Of a DNA stretch of 64,000 bases, positions 8,263-17,595 are shown piece by piece. The DNA is from Limimaricola sp027213785. GTDB lineage: Bacteria > Pseudomonadota > Alphaproteobacteria > Rhodobacterales > Rhodobacteraceae. The notes beneath the pieces are model-generated. The model had not been told where the DNA came from. It saw only the letters and a list, made by a program, of their open reading frames with translations, and made no database searches. The stretch is from assembly GCF_050847355.1 (NCBI RefSeq), contig NZ_CP193762.1, forward strand, positions 1 through 64,000, written 5' to 3'. Positions within the stretch are counted from its first letter, which is position 1. Each line of letters opens with the position of its first letter. A program made the translations under genes and the position numbers.

Positions 8263-9117
8263 TCATCTCACCAGCAGGATCGGCACCTTACAGGTGCGGA
8301 TCATCTCGAGGCTCGTCGAGCCCACGAAGAGCGACCGCAGACGGGAATGCCCCGAGGCCCCCATGACGAGATGATCGACCCCGGCCTCGTCGATGAGCTT
8401 GCCGAGGGCCTCCTCCGGCTGGCCGGGAAGGATGCCCGTCTCCGCCTCGAGCCCGGCGGGCCAGGAGCAGAGCCTTCGCGTCCTCAATCCCTTTCTTCGT
8501 CGCCTCCGTTTCGGACCCGACCGTGACGATCCTGATCCCGAGCCCCGCATAGAGCGGAGAGCGCGCCACGTAATCGACCGCACGCATGGCGCTCGCGCTG
8601 CCGTCGTAGGCGATGAGCACCTTGCCGATCGGGCGGAATGCCCGGGACGCGATGAACAGAGGCTTCGACGCGGCACGGACCACGCGCTCCAGGTTCGAGC
8701 CGAGGTGCCCCTTTGCAAAGTCGGCGGCCTCGCCGCGTTTGCCGATCAGGATCATCTCGGCACCGCCTTCCTTCTCGGAGATCGCCTCGATCAGATCCCC
8801 GTGGCGCAGGTGCTCCGTCGCACGGACACACTCGCGTCGTCGAGAAGCGCCTTTGCGTCCTCGAGGATGGCACGGCCGCGCGTAAGGGCCAGTTTCGCGC
8901 GCTGCTCATCGAGACTGGACAGCTCCTCCAGTAGGGCGCTGCGTGCGCCGAGGGAGATTGCGCCGGAGAGGTCCGATCCCGCGCCACTCTCGCGCCGACC
9001 GAGCACGTGCATCAGCTCGACCGCATAGTCGCCGCATCCGGCGATCCATGCGGCGTGGTCGCAGACGCTCCTCGAGTAGGCGGAGCCGTCTACCAGGGCG
9101 ATAATCTTCTTGGTCAT
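8263..9117 (-). pseudogene. universal stress protein (tandem UspA), frameshifted
   Basis: The reading frame of a roughly 285-residue two-domain UspA protein is present but broken twice. It starts MTKKIIALVDGSAYSRSVCDHAAW at 9117. The frame shifts near 8820, after which TEHLRHGDLIEAISEKEGG and ILIGKRGEAADFAKGHLGSN follow. It shifts back near 8460, giving AGLEAETGILPGQPEEALG and the C-terminal ATP-loop motif GASGHSRLRSLFVGSTS. Each shift is a single base or so. Either a recent pseudogene or sequencing errors. The gene follows the SulP gene by 13 bp, a common operon pair. Confidence 0.8.
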
Positions 9118-9130
9118 GACGTCTCCTCCC

Positions 9131-10608
9131 TCAATGCGCCATCAGCTTGTCCATCGCGCCGGGCTTGTCGTGCACGGCAAGCCTGTCGACGATGGTTTCG
9201 GACGCTTCATTCATGCCGACGATCTCGACTTCAGAGCCATCCCTGCGGAACTTGAGCACGGCCATGTCGAGGGCAGCAACTGAGGAGATGTCCCAGATAT
9301 GCGCGCGGCTCACGTCGATCACCACGCGGTCAGCGGCCTCCTTGAAGTCGAAGGCGTCCATGAAATCCTCCGCCGAGGCGAAGAAGAGCTGCCCCTCGAC
9401 ATGGTAGGTCCGCACGCGCCCGTCCTCAGACAGGGACGAGGAGACCCGGAACAGCTGCGCAATCTTGCCCGCGAAGAACAGACCCGACAGCAGCACGCCG
9501 ACGAGCACGCCGATGGCGAGGTTGTGGGTGTAGACCACGACCGCCACCGTCGCGAGCATGACGATGGACGAAGACCGAGGGTGCGTCTTCAGCTGTTTGA
9601 TCGAGGACCAGGAGAAGGTGCCGATCGAGACCATAATCATGATTGCCACGAGCGCGGCCATCGGAATCTGCGCCACGAGTTCGCCAAGCGGGACCACCAT
9701 CAAGAGCAAGAAGACACCGGCCGCGAAGCACGAGAGCCGTCCGCGGCCGCCGGATTTGATGTTGATCATCGACTGCCCGATCATCGCGCAGCCGGCCATG
9801 CCGCCGATAAAGCCCGTCGCCGTGTTGGCGAGGCCCTGGCCGATACACTCCTGGTTCCGGTCCGACCCCGTGTCCGTCAGATCGTCGACGATATTCTCGG
9901 TCATCATGCTCTCGAGCAGCCCGACGACGGCCACCGCCGCCGAATAGGGTAGTATGATCGCGAGCGTCTCGAGATTGAGCGGAATGTCTGGGATCAGGAA
10001 GACCGGCAGCGTGTCGGGCAGCGCGCCCATGTCGCCGACGGTGCGGACGTCCCAGCCCATGACCATCACCACTGCCGTCAGGAGGATGATCGTCACCAGC
10101 GGCGAGGGCACGGCCCGAGTGAGATAGGGAAAGAGGTAGATAATCCCGAGGCCGGCCGCGACCAGCGGATAAGTGAGCCAAGGCACCCCCGTCAGTTCCG
10201 GGATCTGCGCCATAAGATCAGAATGGCGAGCGCGTTGACGCCCGTCATCACCGAGCGCGAGACAAAGCGCATCAGGTGCCCCAGCCGCGCGAAACCGGCA
10301 GCGATCTGGAGAAGGCCGGCGAGCACCGTGGTCGCCAAGAGGTATTCGAGGCCGTGGTCGGCGACGAGTGTCACCATCAGCACAGCCGTGGCGGCTGTCG
10401 CAGCCGAGATCATGCCCGGCCGGCCGCCGGCGATGGCAGTGACGACGGCAATGGAGAACGAGGCGTAGAGACCCACCTGGGGGTCCACGCCGGCAATGAT
10501 CGAGAAGGCAATCGCTTCGGGAATGAGGGCGAGCGCGACGACGATGCCGGAGAGCAGATCGCCGCGCACGTTACCGAGCCATTGGCGTCGGTAGGCGTCG
10601 AGGTTCAT
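9131..10608 (-). pseudogene. SulP-family anion transporter with STAS domain, frameshifted
   Basis: The N-terminal part (10608 down to about 10213) encodes GDLLSGIVVALALIPEAIAF and further SulP membrane segments. The rest (from about 10213 to 9131) continues with MAQIPELTGVPWLTYPLV, more membrane segments and a C-terminal STAS domain (VVIDVSRAHIWDISSVAALD). The two parts are out of frame by one base at VNALAILIL/MAQIPEL, where homologues read straight through. A complete protein would have about 490 residues and transport sulfate, bicarbonate or a similar anion. As with the neighbouring usp gene, this is either a pseudogene or a base-call error. Confidence 0.8.
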
Positions 10609-10965
10609 GTTTAAGTGTTCCGTTCCTGTCCGGTTCGGCGGCTATGCCGCACCGGTCATCTTTGCAGATAATCTTGGTTGGCCCGGCGGATCGGCGGCCG
10701 GGAGAGCCACCCAGGGATCGCACCCCGGGTCCAGATGATTGGATCGCAGATAGCGGGTGGCCTCCCAGAGTGCAACCAGATCAACCCACTCGGGATCATA
10801 CGGAGAAGAGGCCGACAAGGATCGCGGCTGCCTTCAAGGGCGCGCGCAAAGGCACGCACGGCAGCGCGAATGGTCTCCGTTTTCGAGAGGACTTATTCTG
10901 GATTTCACGGATTTGGTGATCTGCTTTCTTTGGTGGATAAGCGGGTTCTGAGAAGGAGCTGCGGA
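10609..10965. other. intergenic stretch upstream of the HNH-SAVED gene
   Basis: No gene seen. The sequence is GC-rich on the left and drops in GC from about 10880 to 10950, where the effector promoter should lie. The effector frame is open through this stretch, but without a plausible ribosome site before 10953. Confidence 0.4.
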
Positions 10966-12096
10966 ATGTCTCGGGGGCATAGCCCAAAGCCAGTGACGCG
11001 TATGGTTGTGTGGGGACGAGCCGCAGGTCGATGCTCCTACCCCAACTGCGGAAAGCAGCTCGATGGTGACTTGATTACCGGAGACCTGCGAAAGAACCAT
11101 GCCCTTCTTGCGCACATTGTTGCCTCCGATCCGAAAGGGCCGAGGGGTGATCAGGTATTGTCACTTCAACTCTCGGACGACCCGGACAACCTCATGCTGA
11201 TGTGTGCGGTTCATCACGACGAGATCGACGACAGAAACAAGTTGGACATCTATACCGTCGAGACGCTGCTGGACATGAAGCGGCGACACGAAGAAAGAAT
11301 TGCCAGGGCCCTTGAATTCCCTCACGCGCCACGGGCACACATCCTTCGAATCTCGGCAGCAATTGGCGACAACGAGACAGCCATCCCTCGCCAAGATTGT
11401 GCACGAGCCATGATCCCACAGTTCGTTATCGCGGATCGAAATCCGATCGACATCTCGATCCGAGGGCTCGAGCACAAGGATTCCGACCGAAACTACTACG
11501 ACACCGAGCTGACCAACCTCCACAGGGTCTACGACCGAGAGATCCGGGGTCGCTTCAGGGACGGCGAACTGGAGCATCTTGCCGTATTCGGTTTCGCGCC
11601 CATCCCCTTGCTCATGGAACTCGGCCGATTGCTATCCGACCTCAGCGACGTCACGGTTTTCGGTAGGCATCGCGGGCCTCATCCAAGCTGGGTTTGGCCG
11701 AACGACTCTCCGGATATCTCGTTTGAAAGACGGAAGGGCAATTCTGCGCACAAGCAGGTAGCGCTGAAGCTCGCCGTTTCGGCGGAGATTCCAGACAGCC
11801 GCGTGACGTCGGTGCTCGGCGAAGATGTCTCGATCTGGGAAATTCGCAGTTCTGAATTTGGCACAAGCGTGCTGCGCAGTCAGTCTGTGCTGAGTGACTA
11901 CAGAAAGCTCGCTGGTCGGGTATTCGACGAAATCAAGACAGAGCATGGACCGGACGCTTGCGTGTCTGTCTTTCCGGCCGTGCCCACCACCTGCGCTATT
12001 GAATTCGGGCGTGTCTGGCAGCCGAAGGCCCATCCGCCTTTCAACGTTTACGATGAAACACCATCGGGCTTCATACGGCGGCATAGGATTGAATAA
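10966..12096 (+). CDS. cap5: CBASS effector: HNH endonuclease-SAVED (Cap5-type)
   Basis: 376 residues. The N-terminal HNH nuclease has C23/C28 (CSYPNC), H50 (LLAHIVASDPKGPRGD), N75 (DDPDNLMLMC) and H83/H84 (AVHHDEID), the arrangement of Cap5 nucleases. The C-terminal SAVED sensor (about residues 125-376) carries AVFGFAPIPLLMELGRLLSD and the terminal HPPFNVYDETPSG. In known systems, cyclic nucleotide binding to SAVED makes Cap5 assemble and degrade DNA, so the infected cell dies. The start at 10966 has AAGGAG seven bases upstream. It is on the same strand as the CD-NTase and E2 genes but 3.9 kb away, past an IS1595 gene and two broken genes. No other CD-NTase is in the window, so these three are presumed partners. 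All nuclease motif residues appear intact. Confidence 0.88.
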   Translation: MSRGHSPKPVTRMVVWGRAAGRCSYPNCGKQLDGDLITGDLRKNHALLAHIVASDPKGPRGDQVLSLQLSDDPDNLMLMCAVHHDEIDDRNKLDIYTVETLLDMKRRHEERIARALEFPHAPRAHILRISAAIGDNETAIPRQDCARAMIPQFVIADRNPIDISIRGLEHKDSDRNYYDTELTNLHRVYDREIRGRFRDGELEHLAVFGFAPIPLLMELGRLLSDLSDVTVFGRHRGPHPSWVWPNDSPDISFERRKGNSAHKQVALKLAVSAEIPDSRVTSVLGEDVSIWEIRSSEFGTSVLRSQSVLSDYRKLAGRVFDEIKTEHGPDACVSVFPAVPTTCAIEFGRVWQPKAHPPFNVYDETPSGFIRRHRIE

Positions 12097-12145
12097 CCCC
12101 GTGCCTTGTGAACGCCTTTTTCGCTAATTTTGAGGCAAGGAGGCC

Positions 12146-12358
12146 ATGATGAGCAGCAGCAGGTTCGGCGACGAGTTCAAGCAGGACGTGGTCGCGCAGA
12201 TCACCGAGCGAGGCTACCCGGTCAGGGAGGTGCCATAGCGGCTCGGGGTCAGCCCGTATTCGCTCTATGCCCGAAAGAAGAGGCTCGCGAAGGCGTCATC
12301 AGGCGAGGCGGAAAAGGCACCGAGATCCGGCGCCTGAAGAAGGAACTGGCGCGGGTTC
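12146..12358 (+). pseudogene. IS3-family OrfA remnant
   Basis: Starting at 12146, MMSSSRFGDEFKQDVVAQIT and YPVREV are followed by an in-frame stop. RLGVSPYSLYARKKRLAKASSGE continues after it, then a frameshift leads into RRLKKELARV. This is the HTH part of an IS3 OrfA with a nonsense codon, a shift and no OrfB; it is cut off where the next IS3 copy begins. Confidence 0.7.
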
Positions 12359-12433
12359 CGTGTCCGTCGTCAGATGATCTGGGACACGGTGGCCTGATGT
12401 CGAATGGAGGGTCTGGCTCGTTCGGGTTTCGGT

Positions 12434-13414
12434 TCATGCCGCCGTCTGGCGATGCAGCGAACGGCGCTTTTCGATCGTCCTGGCTTTGATCTCCTTTCGT
12501 CGATTGAGGATGGTGTCGGCCCCGCCGAGATAGACGTCGACAGGGGCGAGATTGCGGAGGCTCTCGTGGTAGCGGTGATGGTTGTAGTGGTCGACGAAAG
12601 CCGCCACGGCTTCTTCGAGCGCCCCGGGCAGGTAGTAGTTCTCGAGCAGGATGCGGTTCTTCAGGGTCTGGTGCCAGCGCTCGATCTTGCCCTGGGTCTG
12701 GGGGTGGTTCGGGGCGCCGCGCACATGGTCCATGCCCTTGTCACCGAGCCAACCGGCCAGCTCCCCGGAGATGTAGCTGCTGCAATTGTCGCTGAGCAGC
12801 CGGGGCCGGTGGGCGACGGTGGACCGATCGCAGTCCGAGGCGACCAAGGCATCTTCCAGCGTCGCGGTCACATCCGCCGCCTTCATCGTTGTGCAGAGCC
12901 GCCAGGCGACGACGTAGCGGCTGTAGTCGTCGAGGATGGTCGAGAGGTAAAACCAGCCCCAGCCGATGACCTTCAGATAGGTGAAGTCGGTCTGCCAGAG
13001 CTGGTTGGGCCGGGTTGTCTTCTCGTGGAACTCGTTCGCTGCCTTGATCACCACGAAGGCGGGGCTGGCGATCAGGTCGTGGGCCTTCAGAACCCTGTAG
13101 ACGCTGGCCTCGGACACGAAGTAACGCCGGGTGTCGGTGAAGCGGGCGGCGAGCTCCCGGGGTGACAGCTCGGGCTGCTCCAGGGCCAGATCGACGATCT
13201 GCTTGCGCACCTTGTCGGGAATCCGGTTCCAGACCCGGCTCGGTCGCGAGGGCCGGTCCTCGAGCCCGGCGGGGCCCGGCGACAGATAGCGGTCATACCA
13301 GCGGTAGAAGCTCGCGCGCGGCACGCCGATCATGTCGAGCGTCCGCTTCGCCGGCAGGTGTGACCGCTCCACCTGCCGGGTGATCTCGAGCTTCTCGGAA
13401 GCGGGATATCTCAT
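12434..13414 (-). CDS. IS3-family transposase OrfB
   Basis: 326 residues from the ATG at 13414, which overlaps the OrfA stop (ATGA). The DDE integrase core is complete: LWQTDFTYLKVIGWGWFYLS, LLSDNCSSYISGELAGWL and TQGKIERWHQTLKNRI. An N-terminal HTH_21-like region precedes it. The element's terminal repeats could not be set with confidence. Since its OrfA is disrupted, the copy may be inactive. Confidence 0.88.
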   Translation of the reverse strand: MRYPASEKLEITRQVERSHLPAKRTLDMIGVPRASFYRWYDRYLSPGPAGLEDRPSRPSRVWNRIPDKVRKQIVDLALEQPELSPRELAARFTDTRRYFVSEASVYRVLKAHDLIASPAFVVIKAANEFHEKTTRPNQLWQTDFTYLKVIGWGWFYLSTILDDYSRYVVAWRLCTTMKAADVTATLEDALVASDCDRSTVAHRPRLLSDNCSSYISGELAGWLGDKGMDHVRGAPNHPQTQGKIERWHQTLKNRILLENYYLPGALEEAVAAFVDHYNHHRYHESLRNLAPVDVYLGGADTILNRRKEIKARTIEKRRSLHRQTAA

Positions 13415-13777
13415 GCCTCGTCTCCCCCATCCCCGAGCATGCTTTTTTTGAGCAGGCGGTTCTCCAGGGTGAGATCGGCCACTGCCTCCTTCAGTGCCGA
13501 GGCCTCGTGCCGCAGCTCCTTGACCTCGGGGCTGGTGGCCTGACGGGCCGTGTCGCCCGCGAGCCGCTTCTTGCCGGCCTCGAGGAACTCCTTCGACCAG
13601 CTGTAGTAGAGGCTCGTGGCGATTCCCTCGCGCCGGCAGAGTTCGGCATTCGCCATTGTCGCTTGGACCGATGGCGCGACATGGCTCACTGTCCTCGCCG
13701 CGCAGCCCATCCAGAACAATGCGGATCTTTTCCTCGGCCGAATGGTGCTTCCGGGTGCGCCGACGGATGTCCTTCAC
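13411..13777 (-). pseudogene. IS3-family OrfA, frameshifted
   Basis: The gene opens MKDIRRRTRKHHSAEEKIRI and VLDGLRGEDS. It then goes out of frame across about 37 extra bases, and resumes in the next frame as AELCRREGIATSLYYSWSKE, ending in a leucine-zipper-like ALKEAVADLTLENRLLKKSM. Homologous OrfA proteins run directly from EDS to AxLCRREG, so a small insertion has broken the gene. Confidence 0.7.
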
Positions 13778-13836
13778 CAGCGACTGCGCTATCGATCGGC
13801 ATGTGGGCGGCCTTCAGCCGATTTTCCAGATCCGGG

Positions 13837-13865
13837 CTTGACAGCAGATTTCCCGATTCCCACAT
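13837..13865 (+). promoter_or_regulatory. candidate sigma-32 promoter of the hsp20 operon
   Basis: CTTGACA (13837-13843), a 15-bp spacer and CCCACAT (13859-13865) resemble the RpoH consensus CTTGAAA-N13-15-CCCCATNT. The site lies about 250 bp upstream of the first hsp20 gene, with no other gene between them. The -10 part is imperfect. Confidence 0.4.
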
Positions 13866-14111
13866 GCGCCTCGGGGATGCCGGAGGCGGGTCCCCGGGTA
13901 GTGGACAGACGGAGGTTCGGCGCATCGCGGCCTTCCCGTCGACTGCCGATCTGGCGGCGGTGCCATGAGGCGCGCCGGCCGACAGCAGTGCTCCGCCCTG
14001 CAACCTGCCTTTCCGGGACATCCTCGCATCGATCGATCGTGCGCCGCCGCGGCGCGTGCTGCCGCGGCCCCGCGATCCGACAGATGGACGCCACAGGAAA
14101 GGAGGAGACCA

Positions 14112-14552
14112 ATGCTTCAGACATCCTTTGCGCCCTTCGGCATGGCGGACCCCTTTGCCGACATGCGGCGGATGCAGCGCGACATGAACCGCATGTTCGA
14201 TGGGCTCGGCACGGCACCGCGTGACGGCCACCCCGCGATCAACTTCTGGGCCGGGGAGGACAGCATCGTGCTGACCGCCGAGCTTCCGGGGCTGTCACAG
14301 GACGATATCGAACTCACCGTGAAGGACGGCATCGTCACGCTGTCGGGGCACTATCCCGAGCCGCAGACCGGGGAGGACGCGACATGGCATCGCCGCGAGC
14401 GCCCGCAGGGGCGTTTCTCCCGCAGCATCGAACTTCCGTTCCGCATCGCCCCCGACCGGGTCGAGGCCCGGTTCGCGAACGGGGTGCTGACGGTGGAGAT
14501 GCAGCGCCCCGAGGAGGACAAGCCCAAGCGCATCGAGATCAAGTCGTCCTGA
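14112..14552 (+). CDS. small heat shock protein Hsp20 (first of three)
   Basis: A 146-residue alpha-crystallin-domain holdase that binds unfolding proteins and passes them to disaggregases. It has the N-terminal FADMRRMQRDMNRMFDGLG, the alpha-crystallin core (SIVLTAELPGLSQDDIELTV, DGIVTLSGHY) and the closing motif ARFANGVLTVEMQRPEEDKP, ending with an IEIK-type tail. The start has AAAGGAGGAG ahead of it; the frame is open further upstream but without a ribosome site. It opens a run of seven same-strand genes, each with its own strong ribosome site. Confidence 0.93.
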   Translation: MLQTSFAPFGMADPFADMRRMQRDMNRMFDGLGTAPRDGHPAINFWAGEDSIVLTAELPGLSQDDIELTVKDGIVTLSGHYPEPQTGEDATWHRRERPQGRFSRSIELPFRIAPDRVEARFANGVLTVEMQRPEEDKPKRIEIKSS

Positions 14553-14576
14553 CATCGCAGGAGAAAGGAGGAGAAC

Positions 14577-14972
14577 ATGGCACAGGAAGTTGCGCGTCAG
14601 GAAGGACGCGAGATGGCCGAAACCGGCAAGGACCGCATGGCGATGAGCTTCACCCCGGCGGTCGACATCTTCGAGACGAACGGCACCACCGTGATCATGG
14701 CCGACATGCCCGGCGTCGCGCCCGAGGATGTCGACGTGACGCTCGAGCGGCAGGTGCTGACGCTTCAAAGCAAGGTGCGGCCGCACGCCCCTGAGGGCTA
14801 CCGGCGGCTGTCGACCGAGTACCGCGAGGGCGACTACGTCCGGGTCTTCACCCTGTCTGACGAGGTCGACCAGTCGAAGATCAAGGCCGATTTCAAGCAC
14901 GGCGTGCTGCGGCTCGAATTGCCACGCGCGCCCGAGGCCAAGCCGAAGAAGATCAAGGTCAGGGCGAACTGA
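14577..14972 (+). CDS. small heat shock protein Hsp20 (second)
   Basis: 131 residues with GAAAGGAGGAG just before the ATG. Alpha-crystallin core: VDIFETNGTTVIMADMPGV, EDVDVTLERQVLTLQSKV, then ADFKHGVLRLELPRAPEAKP. It lacks the longer N-terminus of its neighbours, so it may make different oligomers. It lies 24 bp after the first hsp20, in the same operon. Confidence 0.93.
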   Translation: MAQEVARQEGREMAETGKDRMAMSFTPAVDIFETNGTTVIMADMPGVAPEDVDVTLERQVLTLQSKVRPHAPEGYRRLSTEYREGDYVRVFTLSDEVDQSKIKADFKHGVLRLELPRAPEAKPKKIKVRAN

Positions 14973-15004
14973 CGTCCTGACCCGAACCTAGGAGGAAAAA
15001 CGAC

Positions 15005-15514
15005 ATGCATATCAGCGATCTCATTCCCTGGGGTCGTGAGAAACCCAAGACCCCGGCCAATGGCGATGGCGGCACCACCAGCCCGCTCGCCATGCTGCAA
15101 CGCGACATCAACCACGTGTTCGAGGAGTTCTGGCACAAGGTCGATAACGGTCGGAACGGCCAGCGCGGCCCGATCGGCCTGTTCGGTCCCAGCGCCGACG
15201 TCACCGAGACCGATAACGGCATCGAGGTGGCGGTCGAACTACCCGGCATGAATGTCGAGGATGTCGACATCTCTCTGTCCGGCGACGTGATGACGATCCG
15301 AGGCGAGAAGAAGGTCGAGTACGAGGAAAAGCGCAAGGGCGTCTATCTGTCCGAGCGCTCCTTTGGTGCCTTCGCGCGCACCATTCCGCTGCCGCCGGGG
15401 GTCGATGCCGACAAGGCCGAGGCGCGCTTCGAAAAAGGCGTGCTCAAGGTCAGCCTGCCGAAGACCGCCGAGGCGCAGGCGCGCGTCAAGCGCATCCCCG
15501 TCAAGGCCGCCTGA
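15005..15514 (+). CDS. small heat shock protein Hsp20 (third)
   Basis: 169 residues with AGGAGG ahead of the ATG. It has an N-terminal LAMLQRDINHVFEEFWHKV, a core of TDNGIEVAVELPGMNVEDVD and DVMTIRGEKKVEYEEKRKG, and the closing ARFEKGVLKVSLPKTAEA. It belongs to the class most like the sHsp of stress-tolerance islands. 32 bp separate it from the previous hsp20. Confidence 0.93.
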   Translation: MHISDLIPWGREKPKTPANGDGGTTSPLAMLQRDINHVFEEFWHKVDNGRNGQRGPIGLFGPSADVTETDNGIEVAVELPGMNVEDVDISLSGDVMTIRGEKKVEYEEKRKGVYLSERSFGAFARTIPLPPGVDADKAEARFEKGVLKVSLPKTAEAQARVKRIPVKAA

Positions 15515-15577
15515 GCCCGTTCGGGCGGCCGGTGGCGACCGGGCGCCCAGCTCGCTTCATTAGTCAAGGAGGAGACG

Positions 15578-16987
15578 ATGCCCGGTCCCGTGCCCAGCCC
15601 CTGGATCGCTCTGCGTCGCTGGCTGGCGGCGCTCTGCATGACGTTGCTGGCCGCCAACCCCATGGTGGCCCAGACGCCCGATCGCCCGCTGTTCCTGAAT
15701 GATGACGGCCTGCCGACCCTCGCGCCGCTTCTGGCCGAGGTGACGCCCGCCGTGGTCAACATCTCGGTCGAGACGCGACAGGACGTGGAGAGCAACCCGC
15801 TCTTCGCCGATCCCTTCTTCCGGCGCTATTTCGACTTGCCGCCGATGCCCCAGCCCTCGCCACGCCAGCAGATGAGTGCGGGTTCGGGCGTCATCGTCGA
15901 CGCCGAGGAAGGCTACGTGCTCACCAATCACCACGTCGTCGCGGAGGGCGACAGGATCGTGGTTACGCTGAAGGACCGCCGCCGCTTCGAGGCGGAGCTG
16001 GTCGGCAGCGATCCCGGTACCGACATCGCGCTTTTGCAGATCGAAGCTGAGGATATCGCCGAGCTGGAACTCGGCGACAGCGACCGTCTGGAGGTGGGGG
16101 ACTACGTGCTCGCCATCGGCAACCCGTTCGGGCTGGGTCAGACCGTCACATCCGGCATCGTCAGCGCGTTGGGGCGCAGCGGCCTCAACGTCGACGGCTA
16201 CGAGGACTTCATCCAGACCGATGCCTCGATCAATCCTGGCAACTCGGGCGGGGCACTAGTAACGCTCGACGGGCGGCTCGTCGGCATCAACACCGCGATC
16301 ATCGCGCCCTCTGGCGGCAATGTCGGCATCGGATTCGCCGTTCCGGCCAATATGGCCCACGCCGTGATGGATCAGCTGGTCGAGTTCGGCGAGGTGCGGC
16401 GCGGCCAGCTCGGCGTGATGATTCAGGATTTCACACCGGACCTCGCCGAAGCGCTGGGGATCGAGGCTGGACTCGGTGCGGTGGTGACGCAGGTGGAACC
16501 CGGCAGCGCCGCCGAGGAGGCAGGGCTGGAGCCCGGCGACCTGATCGTCTCGGTCGATGGCCGCCCGGTCGCGGGCTCGGCCGACCTGCGCAGCCAGATC
16601 GGCCTGAAGCGGATCGGCAGCCCGGTCGAGCTGGAGGTGATCCGCGACGGTGATGCGGTGACGGTCGAGGCCGAGTTGCGCGAGGGCGGGCTGGTCGCCT
16701 CGCTCACGGATGATCGGGCGATGGATCGGCTGTCAGGCGCAGAGCTGCGTGACCTGGAGCCGGGTGATCCGATGTTCGGCGGCGAACCGGGTGTGCTGGT
16801 GGCGCGGGTCGATCCCGGCAGCCGCGCGGCGCGGTCGGGGTTGATGGCTGGCGACGTGATCCTTGCGGTGAACCGTGCCCCGGTCGGATCGCTGGTCGAG
16901 CTGCGCCGGCAATTGGCAGGGGTCGAAGGGGCGCTCGCATTGACGGTCCAGCGCGGCTCGGCCCGGATCTTTCTGGTGATGCGCTGA
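15578..16987 (+). CDS. degP: DegP/HtrA-type periplasmic serine protease
   Basis: A 469-residue Do-family protease/chaperone for misfolded envelope proteins. The signal peptide (about residues 1-31) is followed by a trypsin-like domain with the complete triad H119 (LTNHHVV), D149 (GTDIALL) and S223 (NPGNSGG). Two PDZ domains follow (about residues 265-355 and 385-465, the second weaker, with SRAARSGLMAGDVILAVN). The start has AAGGAGGAG ahead. It is in the same operon as the hsp20 genes, and DegP is also a member of the tLST/LHR heat-resistance locus. Confidence 0.93.
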   Translation: MPGPVPSPWIALRRWLAALCMTLLAANPMVAQTPDRPLFLNDDGLPTLAPLLAEVTPAVVNISVETRQDVESNPLFADPFFRRYFDLPPMPQPSPRQQMSAGSGVIVDAEEGYVLTNHHVVAEGDRIVVTLKDRRRFEAELVGSDPGTDIALLQIEAEDIAELELGDSDRLEVGDYVLAIGNPFGLGQTVTSGIVSALGRSGLNVDGYEDFIQTDASINPGNSGGALVTLDGRLVGINTAIIAPSGGNVGIGFAVPANMAHAVMDQLVEFGEVRRGQLGVMIQDFTPDLAEALGIEAGLGAVVTQVEPGSAAEEAGLEPGDLIVSVDGRPVAGSADLRSQIGLKRIGSPVELEVIRDGDAVTVEAELREGGLVASLTDDRAMDRLSGAELRDLEPGDPMFGGEPGVLVARVDPGSRAARSGLMAGDVILAVNRAPVGSLVELRRQLAGVEGALALTVQRGSARIFLVMR

Positions 16988-17013
16988 GCCCCAAGCAGGA
17001 AAGGAGGTCTGAC

Positions 17014-17592
17014 ATGGAAGAGCTCGAGATCAAAAAGGACGAAGCCAATACCGATACCCAGGAGCCGCAGATCGATGCAGCGGTGCAGCCTACCGAGGGC
17101 ACCGGGGCGGACCACACCGCAACGGTGAACGAGAAGATCGCGGACCTGACCGATCGCTGGAAGCGCGCCATGGCCGAGGCCGAGAACGCTCGCAAGCGCG
17201 CCGAGATCGCCCGCGTCGAAGGGCGCGATCACGGCATCGCACTCGCCATAGAGGCCTTGGCGCCTGGCTTCGACGCCTTGGCGCTCGGGATCGAGGCCGC
17301 GCGGTCCGGACCGGATACCAAGGACGAGCGCGTGGCGCAGCACCTCGAAGGGCTGGAGCGCATCCGGGCCTGTTTCGAGACCGCGATGAAGGCCCTCGAC
17401 GTGCGTATCATTGCGCCCGAGGACACGGGTTTCGACCCGGTCCATCACGAGGCCATCGATACCCGGGTCGAGGACGGCGTCGAGGCCGGGCGGGTGCTGG
17501 TGCTGCACCGGCCGGGCTACGCCATCGGCCGGCGGCTGATCCGCCCCGCCCGGGTGACGGTCAGCGCCGCGCCGGGACGGCAGGAGGGCTGA
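17014..17592 (+). CDS. grpE: GrpE-like nucleotide exchange factor
   Basis: 192 residues: an acidic N-terminus, a helix with DLTDRWKRAMAEAENARKRA (the GrpE coiled coil), and the C-terminal beta domain motif FDPVHHEAIDTRVEDGVEAG ending in GYAIGRRLIRPARVTVS. GrpE releases ADP from DnaK. No dnaK is in the window, so this copy probably serves the chromosomal DnaK. It is divergent from housekeeping GrpE, being short in the dimer helix. AAAGGAGG precedes the ATG. Confidence 0.85.
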   Translation: MEELEIKKDEANTDTQEPQIDAAVQPTEGTGADHTATVNEKIADLTDRWKRAMAEAENARKRAEIARVEGRDHGIALAIEALAPGFDALALGIEAARSGPDTKDERVAQHLEGLERIRACFETAMKALDVRIIAPEDTGFDPVHHEAIDTRVEDGVEAGRVLVLHRPGYAIGRRLIRPARVTVSAAPGRQEG

Positions 17593-17595
17593 GCC

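Noticed and set aside
12404..13165. A plus-strand open frame over IS3 orfB
   Set aside because: Complementary-strand shadow of the transposase; Val/Gly/Asp-rich and without motifs.
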